Below, piece by piece: positions 39,884 through 48,749 of a stretch of DNA of 64,000 bases. Position 1 is the first letter of the stretch; each line of letters begins with the position of its first letter. Under the pieces are notes generated by a model. The model saw only the letters and a list, made by a program, of their open reading frames with translations. It ran no database searches and was not told the DNA's origin. Where the stretch lies: contig NZ_JAFCIY020000001.1 of assembly GCF_020194955.2 (NCBI RefSeq), positions 248,001 through 312,000 of the forward strand, in the 5' to 3' direction. Origin of the DNA: Desulfuromonas sp. CSMB_57 (lineage in GTDB: Bacteria; Desulfobacterota; Desulfuromonadia; Desulfuromonadales; Syntrophotaleaceae). The translations under genes and the position numbers were made by a program.

Positions 39884-41788
39884 GTGTACGCCCGGCATGG
39901 GCGTGAACTTATGGGGTGCAAGTCCCCTGTACGGTGAATCCAATCCCGTCTTGAGACGGGGTCACGAAAGTACTAGCCTACGGCAAGGGCGTCTCCGCGA
40001 GGAGGGGTCGGAGGAAGCCCGAGCGCAAAGCTATGAGCCGACGAACAGAAACAGAATACAAGGCCGGTTCTCCGGGCCAGTCAGCACAACATGACGAAGC
40101 CCGCGGATTCAGGAGTCCAGGTAAATGCTGCGGTTGTGTAGCGACAGTTCACGTTCTTATCCGGGGAGACCTGTCCGGCTGGCCGCTTTCGATCCTTGGA
40201 AGCTGCGCCCTGCATGGCAACATGCCGGGTGACCGGGCAGGAGTCAGCAGAGGCCATAGTAGGCGCAGGACGTTGCCGTCCGCGATCCGGCAACTGGAAA
40301 CAAGCCGGGGAAGAACCCCGGAAGCCTTACCCCGCCGAAGGGCCGAACACAGAACAGGAAAGGAGCCCCTATGAGCTTTCAGGACACGACGAACCCGACC
40401 GGGGGAGTGCCCATGGAGCGCGTCACGGACCGGCCAATTCCGGAGCATCACCTATTGGAGCGGATTCTCTCCCGCGAGAACATGGAATGGGCGTGGAAAC
40501 GGGTCAGGGCCAACAAGGGCGCACCCGGCGTCGATGGCATTACCATCGATCAGTTCCCCGCCCAGACCAGACCCTTGTGGGCCGAAATCCGCGCATCGCT
40601 GACGACAGGCCGTTACCTGCCGCAGCCGGTTCTCAGGGTGGAAATACCGAAACCCACGGGCGGAATGCGTCCGCTGGGTATTCCCATCGTGCTCGACCGG
40701 CTGGTCCAACAGTCCATCGCCCAGATCCTGACGCCGATCTTCGATCCGGAGTTTTCCGAGTCGAGCTTCGGTTTCAGGCCGGGCCGCTCAGCACAGGATG
40801 CGGTGCGGCAGCTGCGGGAGTATCTCCGACAAGGGTACCGATTTGCCGTGGACATCGACCTTGCCAAGTTCTTCGACACGGTCAATCACGACCTGCTCAT
40901 GCAGTGTGTGAGCAGGAAGGTTCACGACAAGCGGGTGTTATCCCTGATCGGCCAATACCTCCGGGCCGGGGTAGTGGTGAACGGGCGGCTGGAAAAGACC
41001 ACCATGGGCGTCCCCCAGGGCGGGCCTCTTTCACCGCTGCTCGCCAATATCCTGCTGGACAATCTGGACAAGGAGCTTGAGCAGCGCGGACACCGCTTCG
41101 TCCGTTACGCCGACGACTTCGTCATTCTGGTGAAGAGTCCGCGTGCCGGGCAGCGGGTCATGCAGAGCGTCAGGCACTATCTGACGCGCACACTCAAGCT
41201 CACGGTCAACGAAGACAAGAGTCGGGTCGCCAAAAGCGACCGCCTCCGCTTTCTTGGATTCGCCTTCAAGGGAACCCGCATCCTCTGGTCGGACCAGGCG
41301 TACCAGGAATTCCGTCGCCGGGTCAGGAAGTACACCGGAAGAAGCTGGTTCGTCTCCATGAAGTACCGGTTGCACAAGCTGTCTACGTACCTCCGGGGCT
41401 GGATGGGCTACTTCGGTATCTCCGAACAGTACCGCGACATCCCGGAAATAGACGGTTGGATCAGGCGGCGGGTGCGGATGTGCTACTGGAAACAGTGGCG
41501 ACGGTGCCGCACCAAGATTCGGGAGTTACTCAAACTCGGTACCCTCCTGGGTACCGCCATCCGCGCGGGCCTGAACAGAAGCGGCCCGTGGGCGATGGCC
41601 CGAAGACTGGCCGCCCAGTCCGGTATGACCAACCAATGGCTGAAGGAACAAGGTCTCATCTCTGTCAAAGAACTGTGGGTGAAGATCCATTGCCCGGCTA
41701 CGGCCCGGTAACTCTGTGAACCGCCCGGTGCGGACCCGCATGCCGGGTGGTGTGGGGGCTGGGGGTTAAAAACCCCCGGCTACCCGAT
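39884..41788 (+). mobile_element. Group II intron (class C-like) with encoded maturase
   Basis: A self-splicing retroelement of about 1.9 kb. The 5' end reads GTGTACGCCCGGCATGGGCG and the 3' side shows a domain V hairpin (41718-41753, GAACC...GGTGT pairing around GGACCCGCAT) followed by a domain VI hairpin of G and C runs with TTAAAA loop, ending CCCGAT. The reverse transcriptase gene lies in domain IV. Both ends are estimated from motif position, within a few bases. Insertion beside an attC-like site resembles C-attC introns. Confidence 0.85.
40371..41711 (+). CDS. ltrA: Group II intron-encoded reverse transcriptase/maturase
   Basis: 446-residue intron-encoded protein that splices and retro-homes the intron RNA. 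Reverse transcriptase blocks are intact: GVDGITIDQF, VEIPKPTGGMRPLGIP, FRPGRSAQDAV, VPQGGPLSPLLANILLD and catalytic RYADDFVIL. A maturase (GIIM-like) domain follows from about residue 330, with LRGWMGYFGI. There is no HNH endonuclease domain, in line with class C introns. Start at ATG 40371 with GGAAAGGAG upstream. Confidence 0.93.
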   Translation: MSFQDTTNPTGGVPMERVTDRPIPEHHLLERILSRENMEWAWKRVRANKGAPGVDGITIDQFPAQTRPLWAEIRASLTTGRYLPQPVLRVEIPKPTGGMRPLGIPIVLDRLVQQSIAQILTPIFDPEFSESSFGFRPGRSAQDAVRQLREYLRQGYRFAVDIDLAKFFDTVNHDLLMQCVSRKVHDKRVLSLIGQYLRAGVVVNGRLEKTTMGVPQGGPLSPLLANILLDNLDKELEQRGHRFVRYADDFVILVKSPRAGQRVMQSVRHYLTRTLKLTVNEDKSRVAKSDRLRFLGFAFKGTRILWSDQAYQEFRRRVRKYTGRSWFVSMKYRLHKLSTYLRGWMGYFGISEQYRDIPEIDGWIRRRVRMCYWKQWRRCRTKIRELLKLGTLLGTAIRAGLNRSGPWAMARRLAAQSGMTNQWLKEQGLISVKELWVKIHCPATAR

Positions 41789-41819
41789 TGGGTGGATATT
41801 TTTACTTTAATTGCCAGGC

Positions 41820-43820
41820 TTACCCTAAAAAGTCGTTAAGTGACTTTTCGATGCTTTGAATGCTTAGCCTAAAGTACTGCATTTCATCTTTGTTGATTTC
41901 TTTCGCATGAGCATCCGCTCTTAATTTATTGATTGCCCTCAATTTTGCTAACAAATCATCCTTGTCAGGACCAAAAGCATTTTTAAAACAGTCCCAGTGC
42001 TTACTTATTATTTTTTCGAAATCCGAAAACAATATCCCTGAGAGGTTGCCATTAAAAAGATCCTTATATGCTAAAGCAGAGCATTTACTTTTTCGAGGTT
42101 CTCCAAAAATTTGCAGGACGCAGTTCCGTGCTTGCTCCCCGCCTAAGTGTGATTGAATTTGAATGCGACAGAGCGTTCTCAGTTGTTTTTCAAGAGAATT
42201 TCTGCGCTCGGACACTTCTGCCCACATTTCCTCTTGGGTTTGATTAAGTTTCTGGTATTTGGATTTCGCTAAAAGGTGCTCTTTTATAGCCTCAATTTGA
42301 AAACAGAAACGTCCTTGATTTTCACCTAAGATTCCATAGCCCAGAAGGTGGTTTGTGTAAAGCGGACTAAGTTGTGCGAAATCGTCAAATGTTTTTGTGT
42401 CCCCGCATGCGAGATACCGGAGCATTTCGTACTCATCTGGGAAAAACTCATTGAGAACATTTAAAATCATCTCTAGAAAGTGATTGTAATCGCGGAGGAA
42501 AATGTCTTTTGCCCTAGCGTATAGAGTTTTGTCTATGGTTGCCGGACGCTCGGAGCCACATATTGAGTTGATAACGCTACATAAATGGCGTATCAGGTAC
42601 GGATGACCACCAAAGTCTTCTGTAAGTTTTGAATAAATTACCTCGTCAAATTGAAGCCCCATAATGCGACCAAGTCTTCTCACCATTTCCCTGGTTTGGG
42701 GCACATCGAATCTTGGTATGTATTCGATAGGTATTTGACCAAAAATTGGGTTGTCTTTACCGTGAACTCTTTCCAATTCAACACAAAGTGGGTTTGTCCC
42801 GACAAGTAAATAGGAAAAAACCTTTTCAAGTTTTTGAAATAATGACCGTAAGGTTTGCCAGAAGTAAACAAAGTCCATATCTTCTGACCAGTGTTTTGAT
42901 GGTGAAACTCCTGGCGTAATATTCTCAATTTCATCGAAAATAATTAATATATTCGAGTTGTTGACCTCTTTAGAAAACTTCGTAATGCATTCTTCAAAAT
43001 ATATTGAGGCCTTTTCTTCCGTATACTGATCTTCTGGCCTAATTCGTTGATTTAGTTTGAGTTGTCGTTTTATTTCACTTAAAACATAGTACAAAGCCAT
43101 ATTCCATTTAGATCGATGAAAAGCAGGGTTTTGACAATCAACAAAGACCGATTTAGCACCAATTCGTTCTAAGGCCCTTTGAACACCGAAAATAACAGAT
43201 GTTTTCCCGGTCTTACGTAAGCCAAAAAGCCCTGAAACTTGGTTGCTCCGATGTCTATTGACTAATTCATGGACTAAGTCGGTACGGCCGAAGAAATAAA
43301 GGTCCTTCTTTAGTGGGGCCTCAGATGCAAAAAGATCTCTTGTATAAAAATGCCTTTTAAATCGATTTCTAAAAAAGAAATCGTCAGCATTGCTTTTAAG
43401 AAGTTCATGGTATGTGAATGGTATGACTATTTGTGATTCTTGATCGTTTTTAAGAAGTTCTGTAAGTTTTGCTTCTATGTCTTTGTCTTTACTAACGACT
43501 ATAGCACAAATTCTTTCTAAGCGAAGTGCCTGGTGTAATTTGAAGGCAGCTGATATTGCATCAAGTGTTCTTGGTTCAAAATTTTCATAAGAACTAAATA
43601 TTAATACCATTTCCCTTTCAATATTGAACATCTGCTGAAAGTGGTCTACGGGTTTAATTAGAATGTACCTATAGGAACTTGATGGTCCCAGCTTTAGTTC
43701 AGTTCCACCGTTTGTTACATACCACTCTTTCCCCAAGCGTTCTATGATCCTCCTTTCTTCTTCAGGGAAGTCAAACAACCTTATTTGCGGGTGTATTCCT
43801 GGCGTTACGCGATCTTCCAT
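41820..43820 (-). CDS. STAND-type P-loop ATPase of unknown role, possible HEPN-like C-terminus
   Basis: 666-residue AT-rich gene product. Residues 1-160 form an uncharacterised alpha/beta domain. Residues ~170-450 form an ORC/Cdc6-related ATPase: Walker A GLRKTGKTS (200-208), Walker B ILIIFDEIEN (291-300) and a GGHPYLIRHLCSVIN segment typical of such NTPases, followed by a winged-helix-like part. The C-terminal 170 residues are helical and end with LRADAHAKEINKDEM, a short Arg-x3-His pattern that could be a divergent HEPN ribonuclease-type motif. Flanked by attC-like sites, so probably a cassette gene. A nucleotide-triggered defence or toxin role is a hypothesis only. Confidence 0.7.
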   Translation of the reverse strand: MEDRVTPGIHPQIRLFDFPEEERRIIERLGKEWYVTNGGTELKLGPSSSYRYILIKPVDHFQQMFNIEREMVLIFSSYENFEPRTLDAISAAFKLHQALRLERICAIVVSKDKDIEAKLTELLKNDQESQIVIPFTYHELLKSNADDFFFRNRFKRHFYTRDLFASEAPLKKDLYFFGRTDLVHELVNRHRSNQVSGLFGLRKTGKTSVIFGVQRALERIGAKSVFVDCQNPAFHRSKWNMALYYVLSEIKRQLKLNQRIRPEDQYTEEKASIYFEECITKFSKEVNNSNILIIFDEIENITPGVSPSKHWSEDMDFVYFWQTLRSLFQKLEKVFSYLLVGTNPLCVELERVHGKDNPIFGQIPIEYIPRFDVPQTREMVRRLGRIMGLQFDEVIYSKLTEDFGGHPYLIRHLCSVINSICGSERPATIDKTLYARAKDIFLRDYNHFLEMILNVLNEFFPDEYEMLRYLACGDTKTFDDFAQLSPLYTNHLLGYGILGENQGRFCFQIEAIKEHLLAKSKYQKLNQTQEEMWAEVSERRNSLEKQLRTLCRIQIQSHLGGEQARNCVLQIFGEPRKSKCSALAYKDLFNGNLSGILFSDFEKIISKHWDCFKNAFGPDKDDLLAKLRAINKLRADAHAKEINKDEMQYFRLSIQSIEKSLNDFLG

Positions 43821-43852
43821 GATTTATATTCCTTTGATTTATAAATTTTTAC

Positions 43853-43908
43853 ACCCAACGTTTTAGAGTTTTTGCGGCGCGAAGCCGCCGCCAAAACTCA
43901 TGTTGGAC
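43853..43908 (-). repeat. attC-like recombination site
   Basis: 56 bp. The outer boxes ACCCAAC (43853-43859) and GTTGGAC (43902-43908) fit RYYYAAC and GTTRRRY exactly. Inside, GAGTTTT pairs with AAAACTC and a GC-rich stem closes on GCGAA. It lies 33 bp upstream of the ATPase gene, in the 43821-44189 spacer, and its right end is also the left copy of the inverted repeat around the IS91-type module. Confidence 0.65.
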
Positions 43909-44189
43909 TGAACCGCTGGGTCTTGGCGACCCTCGTGTCCCTATGGTAATTCAACGGTGCTTCATTGGGACTTTCGCCGAAAATGTTAATACTTTTTGGT
44001 CTGCTTGGCAATGAATGAGTGACAACACATCGGATTTTGCGCCATTGGAAGGGAGAATTATGGCTAATCGGGAGCCGTATTCTTGTCTGGTTCTCGCTTC
44101 CCGACGTACCTCCGGATGTCCGTCGGGGAGTGTCCCGCGAGTCAAAGGCCGCCCCTGCTCGGCGGTATCTGCCGGACTGCGGACCTGTT

Positions 44190-45287
44190 TCATGGCGGCG
44201 CTCTGGGCAATCTGGGCAAAAGGCCGATGACGATCATCCAGCCTTCACTGCATTTGGGACAGGGCCGGGCCATTTCCCTTTTGGGTCCATCCTCTTGAGC
44301 GGCCGGATTTTCCCCCTTGCGACGCTTCTCCGGCCGGTTCAGCAACAGCTGCACCCGTCTCAGCAGATGGCGGTTGGTCGGACTGAGCAGCCCGTAATAG
44401 CGGACCTTGTTGAATCCTGGCGGCAGGACATGCTGCAAAAACCGCCGCATAAACTCCAGGGGGGCCAGGCTGGTGTTCCGCCATTTTTGGCTGAGGGCGT
44501 CTTTGTAGCCGAACCCGATCCGGTCCTGGCTGACCGTGGTGATCCGGCGGTTGCTGATGGCCACCCGATGCACGTAACGCCCCAGATAGCGCAGGACCTG
44601 TTGGCCGCCGTGGGGCGCCGGTTTGCAGTAGACCACCCAGTTCTTCTCCCACAGGGACGGCGGAAAGACCAACTCGGGATGGGCTTTGCGAGCAAGGGCC
44701 ATGAATTTGGCGCGGAAAATCCGGGACAAGGCCTGGACCGGGACCAGATAGCCTTTTCGGGCGACTCGCCACTTCCCTTCCGCGCTCAAGCCCCCGGCCG
44801 GGATCAGGCAATGGACATGGGGATGGAAGACCATGGCTCCGCCCCAGGTGTGCAGCACGGCGAGCAGGCCGATCCGGCCGCCGACATAGTGAGGGTCGGC
44901 CGCCAGTTCGATCAGCGCCTCGGCCGCCGCCTTCATCAACACGCCGTAGAGGCTTTTCTGGTGGCGGCGCACCGTCTCCCGCAGGGCCTCGGGCAGGGTG
45001 AAGATGGCATGGGCATAGGGGACCGGCAGCAGCTCGGCCTGTCGCTGTGTCAACCACCGGGCGGTGTCGGTGGCATGGCACTTGGGGCAGCAGCGATGGC
45101 GGCAGGAGTGATAGACCCGGTGCCGGTGTCCGCAATGCCGGCACTCGGTCACTTGGCCGCCAAGACACTCGGTACGGCAAGCCGCAATGTCCCGCAGGGC
45201 GCGGTGATGACTGGCCGGCATGCGCCGACCGAACCGCTCCAGATAGTCTCCCCCAAAGAGACGGAAGACGTCTGCCAACTCGGGCAT
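44190..45287 (-). CDS. IS91-family transposase
   Basis: 365-residue rolling-circle (HUH) transposase. The N-terminal zinc-binding region reads CRHCGHRHRVYHSCRHRCCPKC, split over about residues 57-80; the HUH metal site appears as FHPHVHCLIPAGGL near 155. A C-terminal arginine-rich region follows. Intact length. It lies 12 bp downstream of the tyrosine recombinase gene, the typical order for the integrase-carrying IS91 subgroup. Confidence 0.92.
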   Translation of the reverse strand: MPELADVFRLFGGDYLERFGRRMPASHHRALRDIAACRTECLGGQVTECRHCGHRHRVYHSCRHRCCPKCHATDTARWLTQRQAELLPVPYAHAIFTLPEALRETVRRHQKSLYGVLMKAAAEALIELAADPHYVGGRIGLLAVLHTWGGAMVFHPHVHCLIPAGGLSAEGKWRVARKGYLVPVQALSRIFRAKFMALARKAHPELVFPPSLWEKNWVVYCKPAPHGGQQVLRYLGRYVHRVAISNRRITTVSQDRIGFGYKDALSQKWRNTSLAPLEFMRRFLQHVLPPGFNKVRYYGLLSPTNRHLLRRVQLLLNRPEKRRKGENPAAQEDGPKREMARPCPKCSEGWMIVIGLLPRLPRAPP

Positions 45288-45299
45288 GGCCGGTCTCGG

Positions 45300-46142
45300 C
45301 TACAGATCGGCCATGAGATGGTCAAGCTTCCGGTTCAGGTTGCCCATCACCTTCTCCGTCAGGTGTGCATAGACGGTGGTGGTCTGGGCGCTATCATGGC
45401 CGAGCAGGGTCTGGATCACCCGCAGGTCGACAGCGTGTTCCAACAGGTGTGTGGCATAGGAATGCCGCAGGGTATGCACCGAGGCTTTCTTGGGAATGCC
45501 GCTGGACAGCAAAGCCATTCTGAAGGCTTTTTGCAAGGCGCTGATACTGATGGCGCCCCGCCGGTCCCGGCCGGGAAACAGCCAAGGTGAATGCCTTTGG
45601 GCGCGACGGTAGCGCTGCAACAGTTTCAAGGTCTGTTGCGGCAGGGGCACCGAACGGTCCTTGCCGCCCTTGCCGTTGCGCACCCAGACCAGCATCCGCT
45701 CGCTGTCGATATCCTGAGGTTGCATGCGCACCCCTTCGGAAATCCGCAGGCCACAGCTGTAGATCAAGGTCAAGGCCATCTTCACGATGGGGTTGTAAAT
45801 ATAACTGAGGATCGATTGCACTTCCCCGAAGGAGAGGACCACGGGGAGTTTTTTGCGCTTGGCCGGCCGCACCAGGTTGAACAGGGTCCAGGGCCGTTCA
45901 AGGGTCTTCTCGTAAAAAAACCGGATGCCGCTCAGGTGGATGGTGACGGTACTGCGGGCGGCCTTTTTTTCGTTGATCAGATGGAGAAAGAACTGCCGGA
46001 TCTCCTCTTCGTTCAGCAAATCCGGTGAGCGCCGCCAAAACTTGGCCAGAGCCTTTACCGCTGCCACATAGCATTCCTGGGTCTTGCCCGCCAGACCGTG
46101 CAGCTGCATGTCCTCGATCATTCGACGCCGAAGCTCGCTCAT
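45300..46142 (-). CDS. Tyrosine recombinase (phage integrase family) of the IS91-type element
   Basis: 280 residues. N-terminal SAM-like core-binding domain (about 5-90) and catalytic domain with the RKHRHY set: first Arg in YSCGLRISEGVRM, HTLRHSYATHLLEHAVD for His and Arg, GHDSAQTTTVYAHL with the second His and the nucleophile Tyr. It resembles XerC/XerD and IntI but lacks the IntI-specific insertion as far as I can see. ATG 46142 has AAAGGAGG eight bases upstream, favoured over 46172. Confidence 0.92.
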   Translation of the reverse strand: MSELRRRMIEDMQLHGLAGKTQECYVAAVKALAKFWRRSPDLLNEEEIRQFFLHLINEKKAARSTVTIHLSGIRFFYEKTLERPWTLFNLVRPAKRKKLPVVLSFGEVQSILSYIYNPIVKMALTLIYSCGLRISEGVRMQPQDIDSERMLVWVRNGKGGKDRSVPLPQQTLKLLQRYRRAQRHSPWLFPGRDRRGAISISALQKAFRMALLSSGIPKKASVHTLRHSYATHLLEHAVDLRVIQTLLGHDSAQTTTVYAHLTEKVMGNLNRKLDHLMADL

Positions 46143-46271
46143 GACATCCTCCTTTGTTGGGGTTTCCAACAACGCTACCAGGAGGATCGGAGGACACAGC
46201 CCCTATGAAAAAAGACAGCATGAATATGCTGCCTTTCAGGCTACCGCGAAGCGGTTTAGTTCAACAGTTTG

Positions 46272-46330
46272 GATAAGTGGAAAATTTTCCGCCATATCAA
46301 CCCTATAGCAGGCAAAATTTTCCACTTATC
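46272..46330. repeat. Inverted repeat with 17-bp perfect arms
   Basis: GATAAGTGGAAAATTTT (46272-46288) and its exact complement (46314-46330), with a further AAGTGGAAAATT copy near 46348. It begins seven bases after the right end of the IS91-type module. The rest of the spacer to serB (46331-46681) is AT-rich and holds no gene I can support. Confidence 0.8.
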
Positions 46331-46681
46331 GCGATATTAAAGGGGAAAAAGTGGAAAATTGCTGCCAAACTTTTCCATGTACTGTTACTATAAAAATTTC
46401 CAAGAATGTATGAGCCAAAAATTCTACCAGGGCAGCAATATAACCCATGTCCCAAATTCTCACAGTCAACCGTGCGTCTCATGCACCCCAGCAACCCCCA
46501 TAAAATGAAAGGCCACGTATTTTTATAGACCTTAACCTCCGCCCCGTCAATCCCTTTTAATGTTTATACGTTTGCCAACCCGACACCCGCCACCCAACAA
46601 CAAATTCCCCATCCAACTGTTGTCCCCAGCCGGGTTTTGGGAGTAGAATGACGGCCATTTTCCAGCAGAAAGAGGTTTGCC

Positions 46682-47881
46682 ATGTCCAACAAGATGGTGC
46701 TGGTCACCATGATCGGGCCGGACCGGGCCGGAATCATTGCCGCCGTGGCCGGTTGCATTGCCGCCGCCGGGGCCCGCATTCGGGATATCGAACAGAGCGT
46801 CGCCCATACCATGGTCTCCCTGGCCGTGCTCATCGAATTTGCCGACGCCGCCAGCGATCAGCAGCCGCTGCTCAAGGATTTGCTGTTTCTGGCCAAGGAA
46901 CTGGGGCTGGATCTCGATTTCGAGGTGGTGGACAGCGCCGCCTACCAGTCCCGCACCGCGACCTGCGACAGTTATGTGCTGACCATGCTCGGCGCCGAAG
47001 TCAACGCCGCCGTGCTGGCCCGGGTCGGGGCCATCCTGGCCGCCGACGGGGTCAACATTCAGCGCATCAACAAGCTGACCCGCGGCCGGTTGCGCTGCGT
47101 GGAGTTCGTGATTCAGGTGCCCGAGGGGCTGAGCATCCAGTCCCTGACCCGGGAATTGCTCAACGCCGGCGCCGGGCTCGGCATCGACATCGCCCTGCAG
47201 CAGGAGAATCTCTATCGCCGCGCCAAGCGTTTGGTGGTGATGGACATGGATTCGACCCTGATCCAGGTCGAGGTCATCGACGAGTTGGCCGCCCTGGCCG
47301 GCATCGGCGAGCAGGTGGCGGCCATCACCCGGCGGGCCATGAACGGCGAACTGGATTTCCAGCAGGCCCTGCGTGAGCGGGTGGCGCTGCTGGCCGGGCT
47401 CTCCAGCGAAGCCCTGGAGGAAGTCTACCGGCAGCTGCCCCTGACCCCCGGTGCCCGCAACCTGGTGAATATCCTGCGCCGGTTGGGATTCAAGACCGCC
47501 GTCATCTCCGGCGGCTTCAGCTTCTTCACCGATCGCCTGCAACAGGAACTGGGCCTCGACTACGCCTTTGCCAACGACCTGGTGGTGGAAAATGGCCGGG
47601 TCACGGGCGAGGTGCGCGGCCCGATTGTCGACGGGCAGCGCAAGGCCCAGCTGCTGGAGGAGATCGCCGAACGCGAGGGCATCGCCCTGAGCCAGGTCAT
47701 CGCCATCGGCGACGGCGCCAACGACCTGCCCATGCTCGGCAAGGCCGGGCTGGGGGTGGCCTTCAACGCCAAGGCCCGGGTGCGGGAGCAGGCCAGCTAC
47801 CAACTCAACCAGCCGAATCTCGATTCCATCCTCTATCTGCTCGGCATCGCCGAATGGGAGATGGCGGAGCTGGGCCGGTGA
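46682..47881 (+). CDS. serB: Phosphoserine phosphatase with N-terminal ACT domains
   Basis: 399 residues. Two ACT regulatory domains (about 1-85 and 95-175) precede a HAD phosphatase: nucleophile motif VVMDMDSTLIQ near 183-193, a VISGGFSFF motif II near 275 and IAIGDGANDLPML motif IV. It catalyses the last step of serine synthesis, and the ACT domains likely bind serine or another amino acid. The longer ACT-containing form is common. Its stop overlaps the sfsA start (GTGA). Confidence 0.95.
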   Translation: MSNKMVLVTMIGPDRAGIIAAVAGCIAAAGARIRDIEQSVAHTMVSLAVLIEFADAASDQQPLLKDLLFLAKELGLDLDFEVVDSAAYQSRTATCDSYVLTMLGAEVNAAVLARVGAILAADGVNIQRINKLTRGRLRCVEFVIQVPEGLSIQSLTRELLNAGAGLGIDIALQQENLYRRAKRLVVMDMDSTLIQVEVIDELAALAGIGEQVAAITRRAMNGELDFQQALRERVALLAGLSSEALEEVYRQLPLTPGARNLVNILRRLGFKTAVISGGFSFFTDRLQQELGLDYAFANDLVVENGRVTGEVRGPIVDGQRKAQLLEEIAEREGIALSQVIAIGDGANDLPMLGKAGLGVAFNAKARVREQASYQLNQPNLDSILYLLGIAEWEMAELGR

Positions 47882-48573
47882 AACTGCCCCAGCCGTTGCT
47901 GCCTGGCCGCCTGGTGCGGCGTTACCAGCGCTTTCTGACCGATGTCGAACTGGACGACGGCCGTCTGGTGACGGCCCATACCCCCAACACCGGCAGCATG
48001 CGCCAGTGCGCCGTGCCCGGGCATCGGGTGCTGGTGTCGCCCAGCAGCAATCCGAATCGCAAGCTGGCCTATACCCTGGAACTCATCGAGGTGGGGGGCT
48101 TCTGGGTGGATACCCACACCCAGCGCAGCAACCGGGTGGTGGAGGAAGGCCTGCGCGCGGGCGTCATCCCGGAGCTGGCCGGAGCCGCCGTACGGCCCGA
48201 ATATCCCTTCGGCGACAGCCGCATCGATTTTCTGCTGGAATGGCCGGAACGGCGCATGCTGCTGGAGGTGAAGAACGTCACCCTGCTGTGCGACCCGACC
48301 ACGGCCTGCTTTCCCGATGCCGTCACCACCCGCGGCCAGAAGCATCTGCGCACCCTGACGGCGGCGGTGGAGCAGGGCTGGGAGTCGGCGGTGCTGTTTT
48401 TGGTTCAGCGCGGCGAGGCCCAAGCCTTTACCCCGGCCGACGCCATCGACCCCGAGTACGGCCGCCTGCTGCGCCTGGCGGCGGCCAACGGCGTGCTCCC
48501 CCTGGCCTGGCAGACCCATGTCAGCCCCAAGGAAACGGTGCTGGCGCGACCTTTGCCGGTTTGCCTGGACTGA
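47878..48573 (+). CDS. sfsA: SfsA family DNA-binding/nuclease-like protein
   Basis: 231 residues with the SfsA layout: an N-terminal OB-fold-like segment with RYQRFLTDVEL and HTPNTGSM, and a nuclease-like C-terminal domain with SRIDFLLE, EVKNVTL and FPDAVTTRGQKHL. Originally named for sugar fermentation stimulation; molecular role still poorly defined. GTG 47878 overlaps the serB stop, showing coupling. Length agrees with the family. Confidence 0.94.
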   Translation: MKLPQPLLPGRLVRRYQRFLTDVELDDGRLVTAHTPNTGSMRQCAVPGHRVLVSPSSNPNRKLAYTLELIEVGGFWVDTHTQRSNRVVEEGLRAGVIPELAGAAVRPEYPFGDSRIDFLLEWPERRMLLEVKNVTLLCDPTTACFPDAVTTRGQKHLRTLTAAVEQGWESAVLFLVQRGEAQAFTPADAIDPEYGRLLRLAAANGVLPLAWQTHVSPKETVLARPLPVCLD

Positions 48574-48633
48574 CCCCTTCACCGGCGGCAGAAGACTACC
48601 TGTTCAGTCTCCCGGTTCCAAAAGAGGCCAAAG

Positions 48634-48681
48634 GTTCTCGTACTCGTACTCGTTCTCGTTCTCGTACTCGTACTCGTACTC
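48634..48681. repeat. Hexanucleotide tandem repeat of GTTCTC/GTACTC units
   Basis: Eight hexamers in a row: three GTTCTC and five GTACTC, between sfsA and tmcAL, about 55 bp before the tmcAL ribosome binding site. It is the second array of this type in the window (compare 2116-2163). Confidence 0.9.
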
Positions 48682-48749
48682 GGTCCCAAAAACAAACACG
48701 ACAACCAAACCCCGCTCCTCAACAATCCGCCGGACGGAGGATATGCCGA

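Larger units (their letters stand above)
43902..46265 (-). mobile_element. IS91-type element with tyrosine recombinase, inverted-repeat bracketed
   Basis: Two-gene module: upstream tyrosine recombinase and downstream Y2/HUH transposase, both minus strand. 43902-43917 and 46250-46265 are inverted copies matching at 14 of 16 positions (GTTGGACTGAACCGCT against GTTGAACTAAACCGCT). IS91 elements normally lack such repeats, so either these are pre-existing attC-type junction sequences or a different type of boundary. True ends are uncertain. Confidence 0.6.

Noticed and set aside
39884-40370. Small plus-strand open frames in the intron 5' region as genes
   Set aside because: They fall in the structured RNA domains I-III of the group II intron and have no protein-like composition.
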